This document shows, one piece after another, positions 1 through 7,393 of a stretch of 35,023 nucleotides of DNA; the first letter of the stretch is position 1, and every line of letters begins with the position of its first letter. A model generated the notes under the pieces. The model had not been told where the DNA came from. It was given only the letters and a program-made list of their open reading frames with translations, and ran no database searches. The stretch comes from a virus. Location of the stretch: IMG/VR virus record IMGVR_UViG_3300042691_017573, positions 1 through 35,023 of that record. One strand, given 5' to 3'. The position numbers were made by a program, and so were the translations under genes.

Positions 1-69
1 CTGTACCTGCACCTGAAGCACTTGCTTTTGTATATAATTTATCTGTTGCTGATACTAGCAATGTATCAT
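1..69. repeat. Terminal 69-bp direct repeat, left copy
   Basis: Bases 1-69 are identical to 34955-35023. It lies inside a gene and reads in frame across, so it marks a circular assembly, not a phage-specific repeat. Confidence 0.95.
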
Positions 70-397
70 TAAACAGTTCTATATCTGAATAATCTGCTGA
101 ACAGTTTGTAGGAGGGTACAACAGTCCGTTGTTAGAAGTATCTTCTGAAAAATTACCCTGAGGTGTACCTCCGTTAAAGAATATACGAGTACCTGCAATG
201 GTAAACCATTTAGTATCAAAGTATTTGAACCCAATAGGTAGACCCATGTTAGTGATACTATCGGTTGTTATTATAGTTCGTGGAGCAAGAGATACTTTTC
301 CTTGATTAAAAGACAAATCTAAATTAAAACTATCCCAAAGTTTACCCTGAATATCTCCGATATTAAGTTGTGTGATTTCTCCGTTAAATAATTTCAT
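1..397 (-). CDS. Tail/nozzle-type structural protein, N-terminal part (gene continues at 33609-35023)
   Basis: The ATG is at 397-395 and the frame is open to base 1. Because bases 1-69 repeat 34955-35023, it continues in frame into the sequence ending at 33609, giving a 580-residue protein of which residues 1-112 precede the Met at 61 (equal to 35015). The start opens MKLFNGEITQLNIG. Its ATG overlaps the TGA of the upstream 88-aa gene (ATGA, 397-394), so translation is probably coupled. The region is beta-strand and glycine rich, without signal peptide or membrane segment. Position between the fibre gene and the ejection-type proteins suggests a tail tube, nozzle or hub subunit, comparable in place to T7 gp12; that role is inference. 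Confidence 0.8.
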   Translation of the reverse strand, partial: MKLFNGEITQLNIGDIQGKLWDSFNLDLSFNQGKVSLAPRTIITTDSITNMGLPIGFKYFDTKWFTIAGTRIFFNGGTPQGNFSEDTSNNGLLYPPTNCSADYSDIELFNDTLLVSATDKLYTKASASGAGT

Positions 398-660
398 AGA
401 CGTGGTATTTTATATTCTTTACCTCTCCAGTTAAATACTAATATCCCTGTAGGATTTACAGGTAAAGTCAAATCGTATGGAGTACCTGTAATTGTTATAT
501 CTCTAGTCACTGCCGTCACACTGTCCTCTCCTTTTATAACTTCATTACGAATAATCTCTTTCAAATCATATGGCATGTCTTGAATAGTAAGCATACTTGA
601 TAAAGCTTCAACTTGTCTTCTTAGCTCGTCTATTTGATTTTGAAGTTCTTGATTATTCAT
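394..660 (-). CDS. Small structural protein with N-terminal coiled coil (88 aa)
   Basis: The protein starts at MNNQELQNQI (ATG 660-658). An in-frame upstream extension to 759 only reads an out-of-frame shadow of the fibre gene. The ATG shares one base with the TAA of the upstream fibre gene (TAATG), and the gene ends in an ATGA overlap with the tail gene, so the three are translationally chained. Residues 1-25 form heptads typical of a short trimeric coiled coil (LQNQIDELRRQVEALSS); the rest is beta-prone, with TGTPYDLTLP and a basic end. It could be a fibre-attachment or capping subunit. No family is recognised. Confidence 0.75.
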   Translation of the reverse strand: MNNQELQNQIDELRRQVEALSSMLTIQDMPYDLKEIIRNEVIKGEDSVTAVTRDITITGTPYDLTLPVNPTGILVFNWRGKEYKIPRL

Positions 661-1922
661 TATGATAGATAAATTCTTTCGTATTGTGATGAAGAAGCAC
701 CTCCTCCTGGGTCTATACGATACCCTGCAAAGAAATTGCCTAATATATTTGCCACACATTGCATTGAACGATACGAACCAGTTGTGTATTGAAGTGTACC
801 TGATGAGTTAAACTTTCTAATAAAACTGTCTGATGTGCTAAATCCATACACATTGTTACTTGAATCTACTGCGAATGCTCTAACAGAATCGGCTGTTGAG
901 CCACAAACAATGTCTGAAACATAAGTTAATGTTGTCCCAGAGATAGTATATCTTGATACCCTATAATCATTTGCTGAGTTACCACCTTTGTAGTTAAAGA
1001 AGAAGTCTGTACCATTTGATGTCATTCTAACATCATTACCGCCAGTAGTAGCAAAAGCTTGACCTGATATAGTCATAAGTGTGCCACCACTTGCTAAATC
1101 TGTAACACTATACCGATAAAGTCTGTAATTATTTGAACTATCTCTAATAAATACATAGATATATGAGCCAAGTACAACGGCAGAGTTTACGGCATTAGAC
1201 GAAGCCCAGTCTGATGTAGTATCTCTCCTTTGCATGTATGAAGTAGTATATTCAAACTTAAATTCTGTACTTGAGTTTGAATAAATTGAATATACATCTG
1301 AATAAAATCCACCTGTTGTCTGGAAGTAGTTGTGATGAGTTGTTGAAATGTAAAAAGGTACGGATTGTGATGGACTTGCAAAAGATAAATTACCAGAACC
1401 GTCAGTTTGAAGTACCTGTCCTGATGTTCCATCTGCATTAGGTAGTTTTATATTTGCTGTACCGAATTTTACATTACCAGTACCTTTTCCTTTTAGAGAT
1501 AAATCAATATTAGTATCATCTCCTTGCACATCAATGGTAGGTGAATTACCTGTTGAAGCATTTGCTACTCGTATTTCATTGACTGCATTTGCCGTTGTTG
1601 AAAATTCTATTTGTTCATTCCCATTTTCATCTGCTATAAACCCTCCTGTTGCTATTTTTGGAGCTGTCAATGTTTTGTTTGTAAGTGTTTGCGTGGCACT
1701 TTTACCAACAGCTTTATCAGTAGATGTTATTTCACTGAGTTTATAGTCATGTGATGTGGTAACTGCTGAACCATTAGCACCAACTTTATCCTTTAGAGCT
1801 TTAATACTTTCATTTTGGAATGTTTCAAGACCTGCATGGTCAAATGTCGCCACCTCTGTATTAGCAGTAGGAGATGACGGGTTCTGTATTGATGTTGGAA
1901 AGTCGTTTGATGTATATGTCAT
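660..1922 (-). CDS. Tail fibre / receptor-binding protein (420 aa)
   Basis: Residues 1-190 carry features common in phage fibres: a short helical N-terminal segment, a TQTLTNKTLTAPKI linker seen in many tail fibres, then repetitive beta blades (LSLKGKGTGNVKFG, GQVLQTDGSGNLSF). Residues 190-420 are a run of short aromatic and serine/threonine-rich strands with repeating hydrophobic-turn patterns, resembling a beta-propeller or beta-sandwich tip that could bind the host surface. No peptidase S74 chaperone or hydrolase motif is seen. It follows the 55-aa gene by one base and overlaps the 88-aa gene by one base. Receptor binding is inferred from architecture and place. Confidence 0.8.
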   Translation of the reverse strand: MTYTSNDFPTSIQNPSSPTANTEVATFDHAGLETFQNESIKALKDKVGANGSAVTTSHDYKLSEITSTDKAVGKSATQTLTNKTLTAPKIATGGFIADENGNEQIEFSTTANAVNEIRVANASTGNSPTIDVQGDDTNIDLSLKGKGTGNVKFGTANIKLPNADGTSGQVLQTDGSGNLSFASPSQSVPFYISTTHHNYFQTTGGFYSDVYSIYSNSSTEFKFEYTTSYMQRRDTTSDWASSNAVNSAVVLGSYIYVFIRDSSNNYRLYRYSVTDLASGGTLMTISGQAFATTGGNDVRMTSNGTDFFFNYKGGNSANDYRVSRYTISGTTLTYVSDIVCGSTADSVRAFAVDSSNNVYGFSTSDSFIRKFNSSGTLQYTTGSYRSMQCVANILGNFFAGYRIDPGGGASSSQYERIYLS

Positions 1923-1923
1923 A

Positions 1924-2091
1924 TTATGATTTTGAAATATTAGTCCATGTTGTTGATAATCCTAGACCATTAAAATAAACTGTATTGCCTGAATCTGGGT
2001 CTATTGACTGGTTAAATGTTAGATTAGGTTCGTTGAACTCCCACCCACCATTTCCTGTTCCTGATTTTTCTATATTATCCCACGTTGTCAT
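1924..2091 (-). CDS. 55-aa structural-module protein
   Basis: A short open frame from ATG 2091-2089 to TAA 1926-1924 fills the gap between the adaptor and fibre genes. It begins MTTWDNIEKSGTGNGGWEFN and ends WTNISKS. It is rich in Gly, Asn and Trp and has no charged clusters or membrane segment. It starts three bases after the adaptor stop and ends one base before the fibre ATG, the same tight spacing as its neighbours, which is the main argument that it is real. The Trp/Asn pattern suggests a small beta protein decorating the tail or joining fibre to tail. No family recognised. Confidence 0.65.
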   Translation of the reverse strand: MTTWDNIEKSGTGNGGWEFNEPNLTFNQSIDPDSGNTVYFNGLGLSTTWTNISKS

Positions 2092-2094
2092 AGT

Positions 2095-2823
2095 TTATTT
2101 ATTATTTTGATAAGCTGGTCTTAATCTAGGTATTTCATCTTTATTCCTTTGAGAATAAAATGTCTGTATAGACTTTTCTTCTTCTGTTAAAAGTGGAAAC
2201 CAGTTTTTAGCCTGACTCATTTCCCTGTCTACTGCATAATGAGTAGATGAAAAATTTACAAGGTATTTATGGAATATTGACGGAAATCCAGGTACTTTAG
2301 TTGTATCTGTTGTAGTAAAATATGATGCACCTCTTTTAAAGTACACTTTAAGTGCATTTGTACCTGAATAATTAGGCACAGCATCAAGAAAGATAGTATT
2401 CCCACGCTTATCGTATTTTGTTGGTACTCCTACATTTCCTGTATTGTTCTGCAAATATGTAATAGCTTTTCTGTCTGATTCATCAATAGGGTCTAATATT
2501 TTCCATGTACCATTACTATCGGCAATTAATACTTTTTCAATTACAAGGTGTTCTAATGCAAATTGATAATCTCGTTGACCATTAACAATATTAGTTTGAG
2601 CGATAGATAGGTCGGTATAGTTATCATCATCCCATTGCCATCTTCCGTCTGCTGTCATAGCTAAAAACACAAACCTATCAAGACCTCTGTTTACTAAATT
2701 AGTAAATATAGATAGTTTATTTGTATCTCCTGTTATTTTTCCATATCCACTATCACCGAATACCTTTACTTCGATGTTTTGTAATATTCCTGATTTAGCT
2801 GTTGATGTGTCGTTAAATTGCAT
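2095..2823 (-). CDS. Head-tail adaptor / connector protein (242 aa)
   Basis: An early helical segment (KLSIFTNLVNRGLDRFVFLA) is followed by DGRWQWDDDNYTDL, a middle beta region around FALEHLVIEKVLI, and a C-terminal helical stretch (FPSIFHKYLVN) with a basic tail. This helix-strand-helix layout and the placement shortly after the capsid gene match the adaptor proteins that dock under the portal in short-tailed phages. No signal peptide or membrane segment. The upstream spacer (2824-2880) holds a hairpin. The start has no SD: the ATG follows an A-rich run. Adaptor assignment comes from pattern and context. Confidence 0.65.
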   Translation of the reverse strand: MQFNDTSTAKSGILQNIEVKVFGDSGYGKITGDTNKLSIFTNLVNRGLDRFVFLAMTADGRWQWDDDNYTDLSIAQTNIVNGQRDYQFALEHLVIEKVLIADSNGTWKILDPIDESDRKAITYLQNNTGNVGVPTKYDKRGNTIFLDAVPNYSGTNALKVYFKRGASYFTTTDTTKVPGFPSIFHKYLVNFSSTHYAVDREMSQAKNWFPLLTEEEKSIQTFYSQRNKDEIPRLRPAYQNNK

Positions 2824-2846
2824 TTTTTATTTGTTACAGGCTAACC

Positions 2847-2864
2847 TCAAGGCTTTTGCCCTGA
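2847..2864 (-). other. Short hairpin between head gene and adaptor gene
   Basis: On the minus strand, 7 bp pair around an AAAA loop, including one G-U pair that is A-C on the plus strand, so the RNA of the minus transcript is the stable form. No U-tract follows, so it is more likely a stability or processing hairpin than a terminator. Confidence 0.4.
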
Positions 2865-2880
2865 AGTAAACCGATAAAGT

Positions 2881-3138
2881 TTAACTAGCTGTTGTACAAG
2901 CTACCCAAGCTGTCGCACCTGTTGAGTTAATATACATTCGAGTTGCTGATGTTGAACCATCTGTTCGGATATATAGAGAACCTTTAGTTGCTGACAATGT
3001 AGGAACACCTGAACCAACTGCTACAACAAAGTCTGATGAACCGAGGTGAAATAGTGCTACCCCCCCTGCTCGTACATCAATCTGTCTTCCTGAACCTGCA
3101 TCTCCTAGGAACTGTGGATTTAGTGCGTTACCTTGCAT
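2881..3138 (-). CDS. Small head/decoration-type structural protein (85 aa)
   Basis: A Gly/Ser/Ala/Thr-rich beta protein with no membrane segment. The C-terminal half has the pattern ATKGSLYIRTDGSTSATRMY followed by INSTGATAWVA, a small beta module that recurs in phage fibres and head-surface proteins. It starts in a TAATG overlap with the 58-aa gene and lies between the capsid and adaptor genes, so a capsid decoration or head-fibre subunit is the best guess. It is very short for a fibre. The assignment is inference from composition and context. Confidence 0.65.
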   Translation of the reverse strand: MQGNALNPQFLGDAGSGRQIDVRAGGVALFHLGSSDFVVAVGSGVPTLSATKGSLYIRTDGSTSATRMYINSTGATAWVACTTAS

Positions 3139-3314
3139 TATAGTGATTTAAGTTTAGCTTCTAATTCGTCTTTTTTATCTTCGTACTTTTTAGGATTTTT
3201 TGTTTTATAGATTTCAATTATTTCAAGTAGCTTTCTTTTAGCTTCTGAAATATCTGTTGTATCCACAACTTCTTCCTTAATTTCCTCTGATGTTTTGATT
3301 GTTTTCTTTGCCAT
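3138..3314 (-). CDS. 58-aa charged helical protein of the head module
   Basis: ATG 3314-3312 to TAA 3140-3138, opening MAKKTIKTSEEIKEEVVDTT and ending LEAKLKSL. It is almost entirely Lys/Glu-rich and predicted helical or coiled coil. It has one of the few good Shine-Dalgarno sequences in the genome: AGGAGAAG about nine bases upstream of the ATG, at the foot of the large hairpin that follows the capsid gene. Its stop overlaps the next ATG (TAATG). It may be a head-assembly or minor capsid protein; no family recognised. Confidence 0.65.
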   Translation of the reverse strand: MAKKTIKTSEEIKEEVVDTTDISEAKRKLLEIIEIYKTKNPKKYEDKKDELEAKLKSL

Positions 3315-3330
3315 GAGTGTATCTTCTCCT

Positions 3331-3397
3331 GTGGGGAGTGAAACAGTAGAGATGCTGGGAAGCGAGTTCTACTGCTTCACCCCACACAAGAGTGGGG
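3331..3397 (-). other. Alternative-pairing hairpin after the capsid gene
   Basis: CCCCAC at 3380-3385 (plus-strand sense) can pair with GTGGGG at 3331-3336 or with GTGGGG at 3392-3397. The first option is part of a long stem: 3331-3350 with 3368-3385, about 17 pairs with a small bulge and one mismatch. The second is a compact 6-bp hairpin. The element lies between the capsid stop (3405) and the SD of the 58-aa gene. It has no U-tract, so RNA processing, stabilisation of capsid mRNA or control of the following SD is more likely than termination. Confidence 0.6.
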
Positions 3398-3404
3398 ATT
3401 ATTT

Positions 3405-4259
3405 TTACGCTGTAAGAGTGATGTCAATCAAAAGGTCTGACTTTGAAGCCCATGCTTTAGCACCTACAAGAGCGTAAGCTACGATTTCCATACCAGTTTT
3501 ACCTGATACTTGCTTTTCTTCGTAATTAACTCCTCGTGGTGATGCAAAAGTAGCAACTTTCTTGATACCGAATAGTCGGTGTCCTGCGTTAGTGAAAGTC
3601 TGAGTTCCAAAAGTATCATCTGCGAATGTACCTGTTCTAGTTACATAGATGTCTACACCCATGTAAGAGTTCATAAATCCGTTTTTGTATACTGAGTCTG
3701 CAAATGAGAATCCTGAAGCCGCCTGAGCTACGATAAGTCCAGGGATTTCAGTGTTTTCAATTACGATGAACATTCCGTTAGACATTTCTGAATAACCTGA
3801 AACTTTAGAAATCAAGTTACCAAAGATAGTTGTTACGTTTGTTGATGTTCCAAATCCTCCTGCTGGAGTTGAGTATGAGCCAGTAGCTCCCTCTGTAATT
3901 ACGTTGAGAGCGTAAGCATCTGCTTTATCCTTAACTGCAAACATAATCTGCTCCATTCGTGAAGCAAATAGGTCAAAGTTTGATAGGATATTTTCAAATC
4001 CGTATACGTGTTCTGCTACCTTAATTTCGTCTGCAACTGTCAATGTGTCATCAGTAGTTGTATATGTACTAACTGAGTATGTTCCGTTGATAGCTGTTAC
4101 TGAAGCTGTTGGTGATGAGCCGTATGGATTGTCAATGTACTTGTTTTCTGTTCTATCTACGTTAAAGATAGCTTCAGAAATCAATGCTCGTCTGAGAAGT
4201 ATAGCCAGAGTGTTCTGGAAATATTTTCGACGATATGTATATGTTGATATTGTGTTCAT
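3405..4259 (-). CDS. Major capsid protein, HK97-like fold (284 aa)
   Basis: The protein begins with a helical N-arm (YTYRRKYFQNTLAILLRRAL), followed by a Ser/Thr-rich beta region, a long central helix (FENILSNFDLFASRMEQIMF), and a C-terminal section of alternating strands ending IVAYALVGAKAW. It follows the acidic scaffold-like gene directly, downstream of the strong promoter at 4899-4928, the standard order portal-scaffold-capsid. Length is normal for an HK97-fold subunit. No protease gene or cleaved N-terminal domain is obvious; the separate scaffold gene fits that. A structured RNA hairpin follows the stop. Identification rests on size, composition and order rather than a single diagnostic motif. 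Confidence 0.8.
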   Translation of the reverse strand: MNTISTYTYRRKYFQNTLAILLRRALISEAIFNVDRTENKYIDNPYGSSPTASVTAINGTYSVSTYTTTDDTLTVADEIKVAEHVYGFENILSNFDLFASRMEQIMFAVKDKADAYALNVITEGATGSYSTPAGGFGTSTNVTTIFGNLISKVSGYSEMSNGMFIVIENTEIPGLIVAQAASGFSFADSVYKNGFMNSYMGVDIYVTRTGTFADDTFGTQTFTNAGHRLFGIKKVATFASPRGVNYEEKQVSGKTGMEIVAYALVGAKAWASKSDLLIDITLTA

Positions 4260-4288
4260 TAGGGTTATTATTTAACCCCAGCATCTTT

Positions 4289-4834
4289 CTATCTTAATCC
4301 ATGCCTTGCATTGAACAGTCTTTCCATGTCTTCATCTGATTCAGGTAATACACCTTTAGATGCGTTCTGGAGGATAGTTTCATCAGTAACTTTACCTGAC
4401 GGTCTTTTGTTACTTGTATGTGAAGCCTTTGCTGATTTTCTAAATTCATCTTTTTCTTGTAGCAAGTTCTTTACTACTGGATGTTTTAGAGCATCAATGA
4501 CAGAAATCTTTTTGTATGAAGCAAAATCAATCACTTCATCAATATCTTCTGGGTTCACATCTGCTTTAACTATTGCTAACTGTTCTTTCAAGGATAGAGT
4601 TGGGATAGCTTCCTCTTTTTTAACAAGAGTTACAGGCTTGACTTCTTTAGGGTCTTTATTAGCCTTTTTTCTCCAATGTTCTTTTTGTGCTTGTAGTGTA
4701 GATATTCTTTTTTTAAGAGTTTCTACGTCATCTACATCTTCTGAACTTTCTATTTCATCTTCTAGTTCGACTTCAATAGGCTGTTCAAGTTCGTCATTTT
4801 CAAGGTTGACTTCCTTTGTGTCATTTTCGTTCAT
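4289..4834 (-). CDS. Scaffolding-type protein (181 aa)
   Basis: The N-terminal 55 residues are strongly acidic, followed by a basic coiled coil (VETLKKRISTLQAQKEHWRK), a central helical part with a VNPEDIDEVIDFA segment, and a basic C-terminus (FNARHGLR). Acidic, helical, low-aromatic proteins with a basic end directly before the capsid gene are typical capsid scaffolds. It is the first gene after the 4899-4928 promoter and sits 29 bases before the capsid ATG. No SD is visible. The opposite strand has a long open frame that is a shadow of this gene's composition. Confidence 0.75.
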   Translation of the reverse strand: MNENDTKEVNLENDELEQPIEVELEDEIESSEDVDDVETLKKRISTLQAQKEHWRKKANKDPKEVKPVTLVKKEEAIPTLSLKEQLAIVKADVNPEDIDEVIDFASYKKISVIDALKHPVVKNLLQEKDEFRKSAKASHTSNKRPSGKVTDETILQNASKGVLPESDEDMERLFNARHGLR

Positions 4835-4898
4835 CTTTTGTGATGTATTGTGTTAATTTTCCCTTTATTTCAAGTTCGGTTTTTTCCTGTTCTTTATA

Positions 4899-4928
4899 AT
4901 TATACCACACTAAATATTTGCAATGCAA
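4899..4928 (-). promoter_or_regulatory. Sigma70-type promoter for scaffold and capsid genes
   Basis: Minus strand: -35 TTGCAT (4928-4923), 18-base spacer, -10 TATAAT (4904-4899) preceded by TGG, an extended -10. It lies in the 101-base gap before the scaffold gene, with a predicted start near 4892. A small inverted repeat (ATTTGC-AAT-GCAAAT, 4915-4929) overlaps the -35 region and could be an operator. Confidence 0.75.
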
Positions 4929-4935
4929 ATTATTT

Positions 4936-5484
4936 TTATTTTGTGGAATTTTGTTCTAATCTTTTAGCTAATTGTTCAAGAGTTTCACCCTCCTCACCAG
5001 CTAAAACTTTAATACCTCTTAAAGTTGTTTCAACTGATGAAAGGATAAGACTTCGTGTAATAATATTGATTAGATTATCTGTATCTGATTTTAATGGACT
5101 GAAATCAAATTCAAGAACTGTTCTGTTTACATTGCTCTTTAGAACGTCATTCATAAAGTTTCTTTGTCCCTCTACTGCTTTCATAAAGATAATCGCATCA
5201 GAAGCTGATTTGTCTTTGAGATTGATTTGAAACCAAATATCATTGACCATAAATACTTCTTCATTACCATTAACTGTTGGATTTAGAACTGAAAGTAGAT
5301 AATCCATAAGGTCTTTATTTGCCTTTATAGAGTCAATCTTCTTTTGTTCTTCTTCGTCTAGAGCATCCAAACCAAGCACAACTTTTCGAGTGGTCTTTAG
5401 CATGTCAGGTTTCCCAGCATACACAGACTTCAAAAGCTGAACTTTTAGCTTGTCGCTATCAGACATTTCTACTTTGTTTTGCAT
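4936..5484 (-). CDS. Head-module protein of unknown function (182 aa)
   Basis: A soluble protein with helical ends: an N-terminal part KLKVQLLKSVYAGKPDML, a central beta portion around VFMVNDIWFQINLKD, and a C-terminal helix ending LEQLAKRLEQNSTK. It has no membrane segment, signal peptide or catalytic motif I recognise. It lies between portal and scaffold, a position often held by head-completion or portal-associated proteins, or by head maturation proteases. No protease signature is visible, so a protease is not supported. Starts behind an A/T-rich linker without clear SD. Confidence 0.7.
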   Translation of the reverse strand: MQNKVEMSDSDKLKVQLLKSVYAGKPDMLKTTRKVVLGLDALDEEEQKKIDSIKANKDLMDYLLSVLNPTVNGNEEVFMVNDIWFQINLKDKSASDAIIFMKAVEGQRNFMNDVLKSNVNRTVLEFDFSPLKSDTDNLINIITRSLILSSVETTLRGIKVLAGEEGETLEQLAKRLEQNSTK

Positions 5485-5516
5485 TTTGATTTGTTAAATA
5501 ACTAATAACCCTCCTG

Positions 5517-7298
5517 CTATGGTGTAGCTGGAGTTGTTTGTGGAGTTGGTGTCATAGATTGTTCTACTTGTGATAGTTCTAGTGGTGACATAGCACCTGC
5601 TGTTTCTAATACCTTTGAGAATATAGTCTTAAATGTAGGATTTTGTAGTATCTGAGGATTTGTAGCGATAGTCTGGAGTATAGTTGTAAGTGAATCAAGC
5701 ATAGCTTGTTTGTCTGAACTTTCTCCTGATACTTCAACTTCTACTTCCCATTCAAATCCTTTAAATATATCTTTCCAAGTTGTATCATCTAATTCTGACG
5801 GCTTTATAAATCTTGTGTTTCCGAGTGCAGATAGTTGCGATTGTAGCTTTGCCGTTTCTTCTGCTACCATTTCAGACTGTTGTTCTGGTGTCACTACTGC
5901 TCCGTTCAATACTTCATCAACAACTCTTTTGTTTACAATTTTTGTTACTTCTGAAGAAAGATACCATGTGTCTAGTTGTTTTATTCCATTTGCATCAAGT
6001 ACCGCGACTATTTCGTCTGTCGTGTTTAGTTTGGTTTTAATAAAAGGAATAATGTATTCTCGCATCATATCCTCAATAGCAAGTCCTTTATTTTCTATCA
6101 TTAACTGGAAAAGTGAATTTGCTTCTTGATTAAGAATAGCTACTTGTCTATACGCTGTACCTGACGGCATTGTGTTGCCTGATATTGCATCTGGTGTTGA
6201 TGTAATTTCTTTAGCTAATCCTCTCCATTCATTTGCAAAGTTTTGTACAGATACAAGGTTATTTGATGCATTATTAACCTGAGTTAGAGGTTGGTTTACT
6301 GCATGAGTTAATATATCACCTGTTTCAAGGTCTGTAAGAACATTTCTACCTACAAAATTAGCATCTGCTGTTTGATAGATAGTCTTTGATATGAGTTCTA
6401 GCTGGTCTTTAATTAGCTTTGCTGAATGATTTACCATCCACTGTGCTTGGAATAGATGCTCTACTGCACCAATACCCATAGCTCTTGTTGGCTCTTTTAT
6501 TAAGTCTGCTTTATGATGCTGTAATTTTTTAAGTTTACCTCTGTATAAATAAAAATCTTTTTTATTAGATGAATTATAAGAAAATACGTGAATTTGATTT
6601 ACAAAAGTAAGCTGGTCTTTTTCTTTCTCTGTAATCATTGATAGAGGTAAATTTCCTTGTACTTCGTATATCTCAATATAGTCTGCAAGAGTATCTATCT
6701 GCGTACCATTTTGTAATTCTCTAGTTTGTTTTGTAGATTCTATCAGTTCCTCTACTACGTCTTGGTTATATACAGGATTAAGTCTTAACTGTGATGGAGT
6801 TAAAAACTTCTTTTCTATTCGTACATTATTCTCAAAGTCTATATCATCTGTGATAAGAGTACTCCACGGAACTACTGATACGTTTAGTTCGCCCTCTGAT
6901 TCTATAAATTTAGACACAGCAGAACCATATGTAGCAAGTGTTAGCCCCCAGTCGTTTAAGAAAACACCAAATCTAGCTTTGTTCATCCATTCTTGCAATA
7001 TGATGTTACCTAGAAATGCTGGAATAATGTCAGTAACCTTTGTAGCCTTTAGCTTAATATTTTTTCTATCTATGTCAGTTGCTCTATACCAAATATTACG
7101 AGCTGATGTGACTATGTTAAAAAAAGGTTTTTCTCTACCTAGTGCATCTTCTGAACCTGAGATATGTTTTGAATATACGTATGCTTCAATAGTGTTTATA
7201 GTTTCATATTGAGAATATGATACATACTTTGAGATGTTGGTATTACCTGATTGATACGATGTTTCTCTTTGAGTTACAATTTCTGTTATTTTTTGCAT
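5517..7298 (-). CDS. Portal protein (593 aa)
   Basis: The ATG at 7298 (MQKITEIVTQ) is preferred to a TTG seven codons upstream, because GGGGAG lies about 10 bases before it and the promoter at 7334-7362 fits. It directly follows the terminases. It has the usual portal layout: an N-terminal alpha/beta clip/wing region (PFFNIVTSARNIWYRATDID), a long central helical stem segment (EHLFQAQWMVNHSAKLIKDQ), and a C-terminal helical and Pro/Thr-rich tail ending PQTTPATP. About 590 residues is normal for the dodecameric portal of short-tailed and some siphovirus-like phages. It forms the DNA gate at one capsid vertex. Confidence 0.8.
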   Translation of the reverse strand: MQKITEIVTQRETSYQSGNTNISKYVSYSQYETINTIEAYVYSKHISGSEDALGREKPFFNIVTSARNIWYRATDIDRKNIKLKATKVTDIIPAFLGNIILQEWMNKARFGVFLNDWGLTLATYGSAVSKFIESEGELNVSVVPWSTLITDDIDFENNVRIEKKFLTPSQLRLNPVYNQDVVEELIESTKQTRELQNGTQIDTLADYIEIYEVQGNLPLSMITEKEKDQLTFVNQIHVFSYNSSNKKDFYLYRGKLKKLQHHKADLIKEPTRAMGIGAVEHLFQAQWMVNHSAKLIKDQLELISKTIYQTADANFVGRNVLTDLETGDILTHAVNQPLTQVNNASNNLVSVQNFANEWRGLAKEITSTPDAISGNTMPSGTAYRQVAILNQEANSLFQLMIENKGLAIEDMMREYIIPFIKTKLNTTDEIVAVLDANGIKQLDTWYLSSEVTKIVNKRVVDEVLNGAVVTPEQQSEMVAEETAKLQSQLSALGNTRFIKPSELDDTTWKDIFKGFEWEVEVEVSGESSDKQAMLDSLTTILQTIATNPQILQNPTFKTIFSKVLETAGAMSPLELSQVEQSMTPTPQTTPATP

Positions 7299-7333
7299 TA
7301 TGTATTTGCTCCCCAACAAATTACTTTTATATA

Positions 7334-7362
7334 ATTATATCAATGTTTTTTATTTGTAACAA
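7334..7362 (-). promoter_or_regulatory. Sigma70-type promoter for the portal gene
   Basis: Minus strand: -35 TTGTTA (7362-7357), 17-base spacer, -10 TATAAT (7339-7334). It lies in the 95-base gap between the large terminase stop and the portal ATG, with a predicted start near 7327. Confidence 0.75.
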
Positions 7363-7393
7363 GTTTTGATAAGTCAATAACGTTATACACAGT

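Noticed and set aside
4311-4856. 181-residue open frame on the plus strand over the scaffold gene
   Set aside because: Low-complexity Ser/Leu-rich shadow of an acidic coding region; no start signal, and the opposite frame fits the module.
7299-7319. Seven-codon earlier TTG start of the portal gene
   Set aside because: GGGGAG sits at the right distance from ATG 7298, and the TTG would need initiation over that signal.
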